NCBI GenBank assembly: GCA_009912235.1
Contig: WNDS01000001.1
Coordinates: 310,001 to 374,000, forward strand
DNA length: 64,000 nt
DNA from: Stenotrophomonas maltophilia
GTDB taxonomy: Bacteria > Pseudomonadota > Gammaproteobacteria > Xanthomonadales > Xanthomonadaceae
Reading direction: 5' to 3'
The notes below the pieces were generated by a model that saw nothing but the letters and a program-made list of their open reading frames with translations, was not told the origin of the DNA and made no database searches. Positions 7,551 through 16,598 of the stretch are shown one piece after another. Made by a program: the position numbers and the translations under genes. How positions within the stretch are numbered: the first letter of the stretch is position 1; each line of letters starts with the position of its first letter.

Positions 7551-8500
7551 TCCGGCCGCGCGGCATCGGCGTGCGCCTGCCGCAGGGCGTCCACCAGCGC
7601 ATGCAGCCAGCCTGGGGCAGTGGCCGGCTGCCAGGCCAGGTACAGCGATTCCACGCAGTCGTGCGGGTGTTCGGCCAGGGCGATGCGCACCAGGCCCAAC
7701 GCACCCACCATGTCCTCGGGCAGGTAGGCCGCCGCCTGCCCGGACAGCACCAGCGCAAGCCGTGTCGGCAGATCGTCGGCCCAGTGCCGTACCTGCCGGG
7801 GCGCCAGGTCCTCGCGCCAGCCATCGGCGCGTGCGCCCCGTGCGATGCCGCAGAACGGTGAGCGCAGCGGTGCCACGAAGTCCACGCCCTGCAGATCCTG
7901 CAGTCGCCGCTGCACGCAACCGGCATTGGCGCCGGCGGCCAGCGGGTGCTGGCGGTGCACGGCCAGGCACAGCGGCAACCGGCCCAGCGGCAACGTCTCG
8001 ATGCCGGCCGGTGGCGCCGGGCTGATGGCCACGGCGGTGACCAGCGCAAGGTCCACCTCTGCGCGTTCCAGCGCCGCCAACGCGGCCTCTTCATAGGCGT
8101 CGGCGGCCGCTAGTCCGCGCGCACCGGGCTGCGCATCCAACGCCGCGACCAGCGCCGGTGCCAGGCGTGCAAGCAACAGGGCAGGGCCGCTTACCCGCAG
8201 CGGGCTGGCGTGGCGATCGCCACGGAACTCGGCCAGTGTGTCCTGCGCCAGCGACAGCAGCGCCTGCGCGCGCCGCTGCAGCCGTCGGCCGTCCTCGTTC
8301 AGCTGCAATGCCCCAGCGCGCCGATCGAACAGGGGCGCCTGCAGGGCCGCCTCCAGCCGACGCAGGGCCTTGGACACCGCCGACGAGCTGGCGTGCAGTG
8401 CCTCGGCGGCCTGGCGCAGGCTGCCGCGACGCGCCGCTTCGCTGAAGGTCCGCAGGTCATCCAGATTCACGCTGTGCACCGAGGGGAAACAGGGATGCAC
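7541..8500 (-). CDS. LysR-type transcriptional regulator
   Basis: A 319-residue protein. N-terminal winged helix-turn-helix: LDDLRTFSEAARRGSLRQAA, then SSSAVSKALRRLEAALQAPLF. The effector-binding domain follows from about residue 95, ending PGWLHALVDALRQAH. Normal family length. It converges on the 91-residue gene and is divergent from the exported protein at 8569 (68-bp gap), its only plausible local target. The effector is unknown. Confidence 0.88.
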   Translation of the reverse strand: MHPCFPSVHSVNLDDLRTFSEAARRGSLRQAAEALHASSSAVSKALRRLEAALQAPLFDRRAGALQLNEDGRRLQRRAQALLSLAQDTLAEFRGDRHASPLRVSGPALLLARLAPALVAALDAQPGARGLAAADAYEEAALAALERAEVDLALVTAVAISPAPPAGIETLPLGRLPLCLAVHRQHPLAAGANAGCVQRRLQDLQGVDFVAPLRSPFCGIARGARADGWREDLAPRQVRHWADDLPTRLALVLSGQAAAYLPEDMVGALGLVRIALAEHPHDCVESLYLAWQPATAPGWLHALVDALRQAHADAARPDQG

Positions 8501-8568
8501 CTATTGTCGCTTCAGTGGAAACCAGCGCCAAGCGAGACTGCGCCGCTGTTCCCTGCTGTGGTGACGCG

Positions 8569-9321
8569 ATGCTGCTCCAGTTCCTGACCCGACACTCAAC
8601 CCGACAGCGCGCCCGCTGGCGCCTGCCCGTGCTGTGGTTGTGCCTGCTGGCAGGCACTGCTGCCGCCGCCGCGCCATCAGCCGCGACGCCACCCGGGTCG
8701 CCCGGGCGCTTCGGAACGCATGGCATGGTGCTGTTCGGCAATGCGCAGGGCCTGTATGCCATGCACCTGGCCATGTTCCACCGCCCGCATGACGTGCAGG
8801 CGGTGCTGCGCATCCACCTGGCCGACCCCGCCGCCGACGCCCGGCTGCGCCGGCAGCTGCAACGGCAGCCTGCGCTGTGGACGCTGGAGCCGGAGCGCTT
8901 CGATCTGGACCGGCTGGCACCGGCGTCGCCCGCGCCGTTGCAGCGGTTCGGGGCGCAGCTGTTCCGGGCCCACTTCGAACGCGGTGGCCACCCGGAGCTG
9001 GCGCGGCAGCAGGTGGTGGTCGATGCCGTGCTGCTGTTCCAGCCGCTGGACCCGGCGTACCACCAGCAGCCGGCGCTGCGTTACCGCCTGATCGGCACGG
9101 GCCGCCAGCGCTTCCTGCTGAAGCGGCTGGACAGCCGACCGGATGCCGACCTGCTGTTGGCGGTCACGGTTTCCGCGCGAACGCCGCAGACGGAACTGCA
9201 ACGGGACGGGCAGGGCTGGCCGACCGATCCACGGCACTGGTCGGCCCGCCTGAGTGCACAGCAGGGTGCAGCCTGGACGGTCACTCATGTGCTGTATGCC
9301 GACGACGCAGACCTGCACTGA
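8569..9321 (+). CDS. Exported protein, unknown
   Basis: A 250-residue protein. The start at 8569 gives MLLQFLTRHSTRQRARWR followed by a hydrophobic core (LPVLWLCLLAGTAAAAA), a clear signal peptide; the longer frame from 8515 would bury it. The mature part is soluble, rich in Arg, Gln and Leu, with GTHGMVLFGNAQGLYAMHL near residue 50 and paired aromatic/His motifs. I recognise no catalytic motif. It is divergent from a LysR gene. Confidence 0.65.
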   Translation: MLLQFLTRHSTRQRARWRLPVLWLCLLAGTAAAAAPSAATPPGSPGRFGTHGMVLFGNAQGLYAMHLAMFHRPHDVQAVLRIHLADPAADARLRRQLQRQPALWTLEPERFDLDRLAPASPAPLQRFGAQLFRAHFERGGHPELARQQVVVDAVLLFQPLDPAYHQQPALRYRLIGTGRQRFLLKRLDSRPDADLLLAVTVSARTPQTELQRDGQGWPTDPRHWSARLSAQQGAAWTVTHVLYADDADLH

Positions 9322-9337
9322 GCAGCCGTCGCACGGA

Positions 9338-10518
9338 TCAACCGGCGGCCGGCAGCCGCTGCGCGGTGACGTGGTGGTCCTGCCGCGCGCCATTGGGCCC
9401 CGGCGTGTCTTCCAGTGAGATGTCCAGACCGGTCATCACGCCCTGCGCGCGCAACACCTTCACCCGCGTCCAGACATAGCGCTCGAACCAGGCATCGTTC
9501 TGCGCGCTGAGCAGCTCGACCGCTTCGTCGGGTGCACCGTCGAAACCGACCATGCGCAGGCGGCCATCGTCAGTGCGCAGTTCGAAGGTTCTTCCATCGG
9601 GCCTGCGGTAGCGGCCCGCCAGCCCAGCCAGTTCCTGCGCCGGGGCCTGCCGCAGCACCGGGCCGTAGATGGCATACAGCGCGTCGATGGCATCGCGGAA
9701 CGCGATGGTCTGGTGGGTCTGGCCCTCGGTGCGCTGGCTGTGCCACTGCAGGGACGGGTAGTGGTGGCCCTTCACCGCCGCATCCAGTGCTGCCAGCCGG
9801 CCATCATCACTCTCCAGGCCACCCTGGTCGACAAACACCCGTGCGGCCACGCCCGGATCGGTTGCGTGCAGGTGCTGCTCCTGTTTCAGCAGTACGAAAT
9901 CCTGCCAGACCAGCGACGGGCTGGAGGCAAACACGTGGGTGAACTGGCCGGGCGCGTTGAACAGCGCGTACAGCGCAAAGAACCCCCCAGCGAATGCCCG
10001 CCGATACCGGTGTCCTGCGGGTCGGTCGGGAAGCTGTGGTCGACGTAGGGCTTGATCTCCTGCTGCAGGATGCGCAGGAAGTTGGCGGCGCCACGATTGT
10101 CGGGCACATCCCAGTGCGGATCATGGCCGGCCGTGGGCAGGTCCATCGAATACGAATCGTCGGCAGGGAAATCCACGCCGACGATGATCAGCGGCGGGAT
10201 GTCACCGGCGGCGAGGAAGCGTGAGACCTGGGAAAAGAAGGTGCCGAACGCGTTTCCCGGAATGAAGTAGAACACCCCGTAGCGCTTGCCATCGCCGGGC
10301 GTGTAGCCGCGCGGCAGGAAGACCTGCAGTGAGTAGGTCACACCATTGCTGGGCGAAACGAAACTGCGCTTGAAACTGTTGGCCACGGCCACTTCGGCAG
10401 CAGTTGCGGAAGGCGCAGGCACGATGCTGGCCGGCGTAGCGGCGGTACCCGCATGCGCCGGCAGAACGGTTGAAAGGGCAAGCAGCATCGCCAGCAGGCG
10501 GCAGGAAAAAGCGATCAT
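9338..10518 (-). pseudogene. Exported esterase (D-family alpha/beta hydrolase), frameshifted
   Basis: Reconstructed exported esterase of about 390 residues. The first part has a signal peptide (MIAFSCRLLAMLLALSTVLP), a GYTPGDGKRYGVFYFIPGN block and the nucleophile elbow GGHSLGG, as in the Fes/IroE-type putative esterase family. Right after GGHSLGG the frame is lost at a run of six C (+ strand 9983-9988). One additional base would restore FFALYALFNAPGQFTHVFASSPSL-type sequence, which continues in the other frame to the stop at 9338. Upstream lies a small exported protein on the same strand, 20 bases away. The disruption may be real or a homopolymer miscount. Confidence 0.8.
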
Positions 10519-10538
10519 TGGAAGGGGCCGGCAGGAGA

Positions 10539-10880
10539 TCAGTGGGCGGGGCAATCGGTCAGATCGACCTGCGCGGTGGCACCGGCGACGACGTCAACGC
10601 GGACGCTGCAGGCCAGGCCGCCCTGTGTGGTCACTTCGTACTGCCCGGCGGGCACGGCACCGGAGACGAACCGGCCGCGTGCATCGGCGACCAGCCCGAT
10701 GATCGAACCGCTCGCCTTGTTGATCAGGTACAGCTGCTCGCGGGCCTTGGCGCGGCCTTGCACATGCCCTTCGGGGTGGGCCGGCGCGGTGGCCGCGCTG
10801 GCCAGCCCTCCCGTGCACAGCAGCACCAGTGGCAGCAGTGCTCGTGCAAGCAGGGAGCGGTGGGTCGGAATGCGGTTCAT
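10539..10880 (-). CDS. Exported protein with carboxypeptidase-regulatory-like fold
   Basis: A 113-residue protein starting MNRIPTHRSLLARALLPLV with a signal peptide cut near SAATAPA. The mature part contains GSIIGLVADARGRFVSGAVPAG and QYEVTTQGGLACSVRVDV, the pattern of a single carboxypeptidase-regulatory/CNA-B-like beta-sandwich. It precedes the esterase at 9338-10518 by 20 bases, so the two form an operon and may act together in the periplasm or outside the cell. Confidence 0.65.
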   Translation of the reverse strand: MNRIPTHRSLLARALLPLVLLCTGGLASAATAPAHPEGHVQGRAKAREQLYLINKASGSIIGLVADARGRFVSGAVPAGQYEVTTQGGLACSVRVDVVAGATAQVDLTDCPAH

Positions 10881-10970
10881 GTGGGTACCCGTGGCGAAAG
10901 TGCTTGGATGCCGGGTGCGCGCAAAAGGTTTAAGGCACACATACCAGGGGAGAGGCGGCGGGTGAACCGT

Positions 10971-11936
10971 TCATTGCGCGTGGCCCGCTGCCGACAGCGC
11001 CAGCGCCTGCGGGTTGCCGAACAGGCCCGGCAGGCCGCCGGAGTGCAGGAACACGGTGCGCTGCCCTGGCCGCACCGTTCCGTCGGTGATCGCAGCACGC
11101 AGCCCGGCGAACGCGCGGCCGGTGTAGATCGGGTCCAGGATGAGGCCGGCCTGGCGCGCGGCCAGCAGCAGGCCATCGGCCACGGCGGGGGTGAGATGCT
11201 CGTAGCCGGCACCGACCTGGTCGTGACGGATCTGCAGCGCCTCGTCGAACGGCTGCCCGGTGAAGTCAGCCAGCAGCCCGCGCACCCGCTGTTCCGGATC
11301 GGCCACAGCACCGGCATCCACGCCCTGCACCCGGTGTACGCCCAGCGCCTGCACCAGCCCGGCCATGGTGCCGCCGGAGCCGATGGCGGTGAACACGTGC
11401 GCCAGGTCGGGCGCCTGCTGCAGCAGTTCAGTGCCGCCGTCCACGTAGCCCTGCACGGCGGCGGCATTGGAACGCCCGAACGGAATCAGCGCCGCATGGA
11501 TACCCCGTTGCTCCAGACTTTCCACTTCGGCGCGGGCGCGCGCTTCCAGCACCCGGTCGTCCACGTCACCCGCCCAGACCAGCCGGGCACCCATCAGGCC
11601 ATCGAGTGCGATGTTGCCGGTGAAGTGCGCCGGTGCACTGCCGGCCAGTACCAGCACCACCTCCAGGCCGAGCCGGGCACCGGCAGCGGCGCTCAGGCGC
11701 GCATGGTTGCTCTGTGCGGCGCCGACGGTCACCAGTGTGGTTGCACCGTTGGCCAGCGCCTGCGCGCAGGTGTATTCCAGCTTGCGGATCTTGTTGCCGC
11801 CACCGGCCAGGCCGGTCAGGTCGTCGCGCTTGATCCACAGATCCTCCGCGCCCAGCCCAAGCGCACGTGCCAGCCGAGGTGCCGGCTCCAGGGGGGCGGG
11901 CCAGGTGGAAAGCGCGATGCGGGGCAGCAGGGTCAT
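10971..11936 (-). CDS. D-cysteine desulfhydrase / ACC deaminase family PLP enzyme
   Basis: A 321-residue enzyme of fold-type II PLP proteins. I start at the ATG at 11936 (MTLLPRIALSTWPAPLEP); the longer frame adds an unrelated Arg/Cys-rich tail. The PLP-binding lysine lies in LAGGGNKIRKLEY (about residue 50), followed by TVGAAQSNHARLSAA, the substrate-loop Ser/Asn motif, and phosphate-binding FTAIGSGGTMAGL near residue 190. These fit D-cysteine desulfhydrase (D-Cys to pyruvate, H2S and NH3) at least as well as ACC deaminase; the two cannot be separated here. It is a single gene with a ~210-bp spacer upstream. Confidence 0.85.
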   Translation of the reverse strand: MTLLPRIALSTWPAPLEPAPRLARALGLGAEDLWIKRDDLTGLAGGGNKIRKLEYTCAQALANGATTLVTVGAAQSNHARLSAAAGARLGLEVVLVLAGSAPAHFTGNIALDGLMGARLVWAGDVDDRVLEARARAEVESLEQRGIHAALIPFGRSNAAAVQGYVDGGTELLQQAPDLAHVFTAIGSGGTMAGLVQALGVHRVQGVDAGAVADPEQRVRGLLADFTGQPFDEALQIRHDQVGAGYEHLTPAVADGLLLAARQAGLILDPIYTGRAFAGLRAAITDGTVRPGQRTVFLHSGGLPGLFGNPQALALSAAGHAQ

Positions 11937-12100
11937 CCGTGTGTCCAGGGGTGGAAAGGCCGCCAGCGTAGCGCCGCGTGCATTCCAGCAGCGGGAGGCT
12001 GAAACACGACGGATGGAACAGCGTGACCCGATCACCGCGGCGGAGCCATGCACGCAGACATCCACGGCACGGCCCGCCGCCCAGTCTTTAGTCAGCGTGC

Positions 12101-12125
12101 TCAATCAACGCGTTCAATCAACGCG
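12101..12125. repeat. Tandem 12-bp direct repeat
   Basis: TCAATCAACGCG occurs at 12101-12112 and again at 12114-12125, separated by one T. It lies just past the 3' end of the SDR gene and about 165-190 bp upstream of the D-cysteine desulfhydrase-like gene. The 13-bp period is close to one helical turn, so a regulator site is possible. Otherwise the spacer 11937-12147 shows nothing I can assign. Confidence 0.4.
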
Positions 12126-12147
12126 GCAGCGCCACCCCCGACAGCGC

Positions 12148-12888
12148 CTACAGGCGTTCCAGCAGCGCATCCTGCAGGGCCTCATCGTGGGCCTGCGGGT
12201 TGGCGGCCATCGGCTGCAGGTAGCGGAAGTAACGGCCGCTCATCCGTACGGCGGGGTCTTCACCGCTGGCCAGCCACGCCTGGGTCAGGTGGGCCTGCTG
12301 CAGATCATCCGGTACGCTGCTGCCGCCCATGCGGGTGGCCACCCAGCCCGGCTCAAGGGCATTGGAAAACACCTGCGGCCAGCGGCGTGCCACGGCGAAG
12401 GCCAGCATCGCGTCGTGCAGTTTGCTTTCGGCATAAGCGTTGGCGGCGTCCCAGCGGCGCTGCTGCCACAGCAGCTCATCCAGGTGCGCGTGCACGCGGT
12501 GGTGCATGCCCGAACTCAGGTAGACCAGGCGCGCGGGCCGCTTGATCAGCGCGGTCAGCAGATAACTGGCCAGCGTGTTGACGGCGAACACATGCGGCAG
12601 GCCGTCTTCGGTCAGCCGGTACGGTTCCTGGTAGCCCACGGCGGCGTTGTGGATGACCGCATCGAAGGGCCCCAGCGCGTTGACCTGGGCCGCCACCGCA
12701 TGGCTGCCGGCGAGGGTTTCCAGATCGCCGGTGACCACGGCCTCGGCCTGCGGCAGGGCGCGGCGGGCATCGTCGGCACGCGCGGCACTGCGTGCATGCA
12801 GCACCACCTGGTGGCCTTGTTCGGCCAGCAGCGTGGCGGCCATCAGGCCCAGGCCGGTGGACGAGCCGGAAATGAAGATACGTGACAT
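12148..12888 (-). CDS. Short-chain dehydrogenase/reductase
   Basis: A 246-residue SDR. The Rossmann motif GSSTGLGL is at residues 8-15, the NAG-equivalent is IHNAAVGYQEPY near 89, and the catalytic Tyr-Lys lies in ANAYAESKLHDAM near 160. Ser in VYLSSGMHH fits the triad. It resembles the retinol-dehydrogenase-like branch that uses NAD(P)H on small carbonyls or alcohols. It is the third gene of a likely operon after an amidohydrolase and an MFS transporter (44 bp spacing). Confidence 0.85.
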   Translation of the reverse strand: MSRIFISGSSTGLGLMAATLLAEQGHQVVLHARSAARADDARRALPQAEAVVTGDLETLAGSHAVAAQVNALGPFDAVIHNAAVGYQEPYRLTEDGLPHVFAVNTLASYLLTALIKRPARLVYLSSGMHHRVHAHLDELLWQQRRWDAANAYAESKLHDAMLAFAVARRWPQVFSNALEPGWVATRMGGSSVPDDLQQAHLTQAWLASGEDPAVRMSGRYFRYLQPMAANPQAHDEALQDALLERL

Positions 12889-12932
12889 GGAAGGTTCCTT
12901 GAGAGAGCCCGTCGCGTGGCGGGCGTTGAGGG

Positions 12933-14120
12933 TCAGACAGGATTGTTGCGTGACGTCAGCACCAGCAGTGCGCCACCGATGGCGCAGGCCGCCGCCACCT
13001 GGTACACCGCCGCATAGCCGAGGTGGCCAGCGATGACTCCGGCCAACGGGCCGGCGATGCCATAGGCGATATCGAGGAAGGTGACGAACGCGCCCATGGC
13101 ACTGCCGCGGTTGGAAGGCGGCACCCGCTTCAGGGCTTCCACGCCCAGCGCAGGAAACACCAGCGCACAGCCCAGCCCGGTGACCAGCGCACCGGCCAGG
13201 GCCATCGATGCCGACGTGGCCAGGCCGATCAGGGCCAGCCCGAGCGCCTCCACCAGCAGCGAGACGCAGGCCACGCGGTAACCGCCCAGGCGGTCGGGCA
13301 GGTGGCCCAGCCACAGCCGAACCGCGGTGAAGCCCAGGCCGAAGGCGGTCATCACCCAGCCGGCGTTGTCCCACTGCCGCGCAGCGAAGTACAGCGAAGC
13401 GAACGCGGTCAGGCCGGACACGCCGACCCCCTGCAGCATCAGCCCCAGGCCCTGCCGCCAGATGCGGCCGATCACCTGGTGGAACGGCAGGCGCAGACCG
13501 CCGGTGGCATGGAACGGGCGTGCCAGCGCCGCCACCAGCGCGCCCAGCAGCGGGGCGGCGATGCAGGCCGCCATCGCCGCCGCGAACCCGCTGTGCTGGA
13601 ACAGCAGCATGGCCAGCGGCGCGCCGACCGAAAGCGCGGCGAACATCGCGATGCCGGTCCAGGCCATCGAGGTGCCGGCACGCTGCGGGCCGACCGAAGC
13701 GATCGACCACGAGACGCAACCGGTGACGAACTGGCTTTCGCCGATGCCGGCCAGCAGCCGTCCCAGCACGATCAGCGACAGGCTGCTGGCGGGCGTAAGC
13801 GAGGGCAGGGCGGCCAGCAGGTACAGCGCCGCTGCGGCCGTGCATACCACGGCCCCCTGCAGCGCCGAGCGCTTGCCGCCGTGGCGGTCGGTCAGCGCAC
13901 CGGCATAGCCACGGGTGAGTACCGTGGCCAGGAACTGGATGCCGATGACCAGGCCGACCACGCTGGAACTGAAACCGAGCTGGCCATGCAGGAACAGCGG
14001 CAGCACCGGCAGTGGCAGGCCGACTGCCAGGTAGCCGCAGAACAGCGCGGTGATGACACCGGCAGACGGGCGCGCCAATGCCGCGGCCGGCGCTGCCGCC
14101 GGCGGGGAAGAAAGGGACAT
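12933..14120 (-). CDS. Major facilitator superfamily transporter (YhhS/arabinose efflux type)
   Basis: A 395-residue protein with about twelve membrane segments. Loop 2-3 carries the family motif (LTDRHGGKRSAL, near residue 75), and GRLLAGIGESQFVTG is typical of the proton-coupled drug and sugar efflux branch. The start at 14120 (MSLSSPPAAAPAAALARP) leaves a short cytosolic tail. It sits between the amidohydrolase upstream (65 bp) and the SDR downstream (44 bp), so it may export or import a compound those enzymes process. Confidence 0.87.
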   Translation of the reverse strand: MSLSSPPAAAPAAALARPSAGVITALFCGYLAVGLPLPVLPLFLHGQLGFSSSVVGLVIGIQFLATVLTRGYAGALTDRHGGKRSALQGAVVCTAAAALYLLAALPSLTPASSLSLIVLGRLLAGIGESQFVTGCVSWSIASVGPQRAGTSMAWTGIAMFAALSVGAPLAMLLFQHSGFAAAMAACIAAPLLGALVAALARPFHATGGLRLPFHQVIGRIWRQGLGLMLQGVGVSGLTAFASLYFAARQWDNAGWVMTAFGLGFTAVRLWLGHLPDRLGGYRVACVSLLVEALGLALIGLATSASMALAGALVTGLGCALVFPALGVEALKRVPPSNRGSAMGAFVTFLDIAYGIAGPLAGVIAGHLGYAAVYQVAAACAIGGALLVLTSRNNPV

Positions 14121-14185
14121 GCAACCTCCGGAAAGTAGGGCAACTGCAGCGGGGCGACCGGCACCGGCCGGCCACCCCGTCCGCA

Positions 14186-15511
14186 TCAGGCCTGCGCGGC
14201 CAGCACGTCCAGGCGCCGGCCACTGGCGCCGAACAGGTAATCGCGCGAGGCGGTGACCTCGCTTTCCAGACGCGTCACGTCCACATCCAGCAGGTGCCCG
14301 CCGCGTTTGCAGAACTGCCCGGCCACCATCACCGTGTCCACGTCGGCACGTTCCACCGCCTGCACCACGGTGGCCACCGCATTGTTGGCCGGGAACACCG
14401 CGATGCCCCGGGTGCGTAGCATGATCAGGTCGGCCTGCATGCCCGGTGCCAGCGCACCCACCTGTTTTTCCAGCCCGGCGGCACGTGCGCCGTTGACGGT
14501 GGCCGCACGCAGCACGGCATCCACCGTGATCGGCGCCGGCACCGCCGCTTCACCGCGGAAATGGCGGTAGCGCATGGCCGCGCGTTGCTGGCCGAACAGC
14601 GCGTGCATTTCGCCGAACATGTCACTGCCGAAGGCGGTGTCCAGGTCGATGCCCAGTGCCGGTGCCAGCCCGTGGTCGACGGCGACCTGGTAGGCGAAGC
14701 GGTCATCGTCGAAACCGAACAGCGCGTCCGAGCGCGGGTTCACCGTGATGTTGACGCCGCGCTCGGCCAGCAGCGCCCAGGTTTCGGCAGGCACGCGCGT
14801 GCAGTGGTTGAAGATGTTGTGCGGGCCCAGCACGCCAGGTGCGGCGAATTCGGGGCCCAGCCGGGCGAGGTCACCGATGAATTCGGTAAGGATGCGCAGG
14901 TCCAGCTGCCGCGCCAACGCCCACCAGTCCAGCTTCAGCTGGCCGAACAGGCCCGCCTGCACGCGGCTGCCGGCGTGGTTCCAGCGGGCGGCCAGGCGCT
15001 GCAGGTCGGCGGGCAGGTGCGCACTGGAGGCCTGCGTGTCCATGGCCGCGCCCACCATGTGCAGGGCGCGGATGCCGCTGTCGTCCAGCGCCGCCAATGC
15101 CGCATCGGAATGCAGTGGGCTGCGGGCGTTGTGGCAGGCGTCCACCACCGTGGTGATGCCCGCATCGAGCGCCGCCAGCGCGGTCAGCCGGGTGCTCAGG
15201 TACATGTCCTGCGGGCGGTAGTGCGCGCCCAGGGTTTCGCCCACGAAGTCGATGTAGGCGAACAGGTCGTCCACGTTGGGCATCATGCGGCGCATCACGC
15301 CCAGCCACATGTGGTGATGGGCATCGACCAGACCGGGCATCACGATATGCCCGCGGGCATCGACCACCTCGGCATCGCCGTCCGGCAGCGCCGGCGCGAT
15401 GGCTTCGATGCGATCGTCGACCACCAGCACATCGCCGGTGGCCAGGCTGGGGGTGTGGTCATTCAGGGTGAGGACGGTGCCGCCCTTGAACAGGGTGCGG
15501 GAGGAAGGCAT
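14186..15511 (-). CDS. Amidohydrolase, TRZ/ATZ (cytosine deaminase-like) family
   Basis: A 441-residue metal-dependent hydrolase. Metal-binding motifs are visible: GLVDAHHHMWLG (about 59-70), GPHNIFNHC (about 225), and the Asp in LDTAFGSDMFGEM (about 310). The C-terminal beta domain ends GMQADLIMLRTR followed by a long tail. The family hydrolyses C-N or C-Cl bonds of heterocycles and guanidines; the substrate is not evident. It is first in an amidohydrolase-MFS-SDR operon and divergent from a CrgA-like LysR at 15662. Confidence 0.88.
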   Translation of the reverse strand: MPSSRTLFKGGTVLTLNDHTPSLATGDVLVVDDRIEAIAPALPDGDAEVVDARGHIVMPGLVDAHHHMWLGVMRRMMPNVDDLFAYIDFVGETLGAHYRPQDMYLSTRLTALAALDAGITTVVDACHNARSPLHSDAALAALDDSGIRALHMVGAAMDTQASSAHLPADLQRLAARWNHAGSRVQAGLFGQLKLDWWALARQLDLRILTEFIGDLARLGPEFAAPGVLGPHNIFNHCTRVPAETWALLAERGVNITVNPRSDALFGFDDDRFAYQVAVDHGLAPALGIDLDTAFGSDMFGEMHALFGQQRAAMRYRHFRGEAAVPAPITVDAVLRAATVNGARAAGLEKQVGALAPGMQADLIMLRTRGIAVFPANNAVATVVQAVERADVDTVMVAGQFCKRGGHLLDVDVTRLESEVTASRDYLFGASGRRLDVLAAQA

Positions 15512-15618
15512 GGGAACGCTCCAGGGAAGGGGGGAAGCGGGTCGCCCGGCGGGACAGGAATCCGGTGGCGTGCGGCCACGGCGTGCACGATAGGTTGCGC
15601 CCCAGGCTTGATAAATAT

Positions 15619-15634
15619 AGATTCGCGCAAATCT
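15619..15634. promoter_or_regulatory. Candidate LysR operator
   Basis: AGATT-CGCGCA-AATCT is a perfect inverted repeat containing an ATT-N8-AAT core. It lies in the 150-bp gap between the amidohydrolase operon (-) and the LysR gene (+), starting 43 bp before the LysR start, which is where LysR proteins bind divergent promoters. Confidence 0.5.
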
Positions 15635-15661
15635 TCCTTGCCGAAATGCAAAGCTGGCCAG

Positions 15662-16576
15662 ATGAGTTCAGATGGGCGACTGCTGTCGGGCATGAGCGTG
15701 CTGCCCGCCGTGGTGGAGGCGGGCAGCTTCAGCCGCGCCGGCGAAGTGCTGGGCATGTCCACCTCCGGCGTCAGCCGCGCCATCACGCGGCTGGAAGAGC
15801 GGCTGGGCATCCGCCTGCTGGAGCGCTCCACGCGCTCGCTGCGCCTCACCCACGAGGGGGCGCGCCTGTACGAACAGGCCGCGCCGCACCTGGAAGGACT
15901 CGAGGAAGCGGCCAGCCACGTATCCGGTGCAGCGGTGAGCGTGCGCGGCAGGCTGCGGGTCAGTCTCAACCGCATCTTCGCCCGCCAGCTGCTGGCCCCG
16001 CGCCTGCACGAGCTGCACCGCCGCTACCCGGGCCTGGAACTGGTGACCGTGCCGCCGCTGGACAGCGGTGAACTGATCGGCGAAGGCATCGACGTGGCCG
16101 TGCGCTTCGGCCCGCAGCCGGCCTCGACCATGAGCTCGCGCCTGCTGCTGCAGACCCGGGTGATGACCGTGGCGGCGCCGGCTTACCTGGCCCGCTGCGG
16201 GCGGCCGGTCCGGCCGGAAGACCTGGCCGGCCACGCGTGCATCCAGTACATCGACCCGCAACGGGGGCGCCCGTTCGAATGGGAATTCCACCGCCAGGGC
16301 CAGGTGGTGCCGGTGGACACGCAGGGGCCGCTGACCACCGGCGATGTCGACCTGATGGTGCAGGCCTGCGTGGCGGGTGCCGGCATCGCGCAGACGCTGG
16401 AACTGAACGTGCGCGAGCTGCTGGACCAGGGCCGGCTGGTGGACCTGTTTCCCGACTGCCCCGACGAGGTCTACCCGCTGTATGCGGTGCGTCCGTCGCG
16501 GCGCCTGGCACCCGCAGCCGTGGAAGCCTTCCTGGATTTCTGCGTGGAGATCTGCGCGCCGGCCGACCCACGCTGA
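15662..16576 (+). CDS. LysR-type transcriptional regulator, CrgA-like
   Basis: A 304-residue regulator. The ATG at 15662 (MSSDGRLLSGMSVLPAVVEA) opens the winged helix-turn-helix (SFSRAGEVLGMSTSGVSRAI, RLEERLGIRLLERSTRSLRL). The effector domain begins near residue 90 (RGRLRVSLNRIFARQLLAP), has the GIDVAVRFGP block typical of the CrgA/DsdC-like branch, and ends EAFLDFCVE. It is divergent from the amidohydrolase-MFS-SDR operon, its probable target. Confidence 0.92.
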   Translation: MSSDGRLLSGMSVLPAVVEAGSFSRAGEVLGMSTSGVSRAITRLEERLGIRLLERSTRSLRLTHEGARLYEQAAPHLEGLEEAASHVSGAAVSVRGRLRVSLNRIFARQLLAPRLHELHRRYPGLELVTVPPLDSGELIGEGIDVAVRFGPQPASTMSSRLLLQTRVMTVAAPAYLARCGRPVRPEDLAGHACIQYIDPQRGRPFEWEFHRQGQVVPVDTQGPLTTGDVDLMVQACVAGAGIAQTLELNVRELLDQGRLVDLFPDCPDEVYPLYAVRPSRRLAPAAVEAFLDFCVEICAPADPR

Positions 16577-16598
16577 ACGGCGGCCACGCCGCGCCGCG

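Noticed and set aside
12148..14223. 691-residue open frame joining the MFS region to the SDR
   Set aside because: Its N-terminal 440 residues are an out-of-frame reading of the MFS gene; only the part from 12888 is the SDR.
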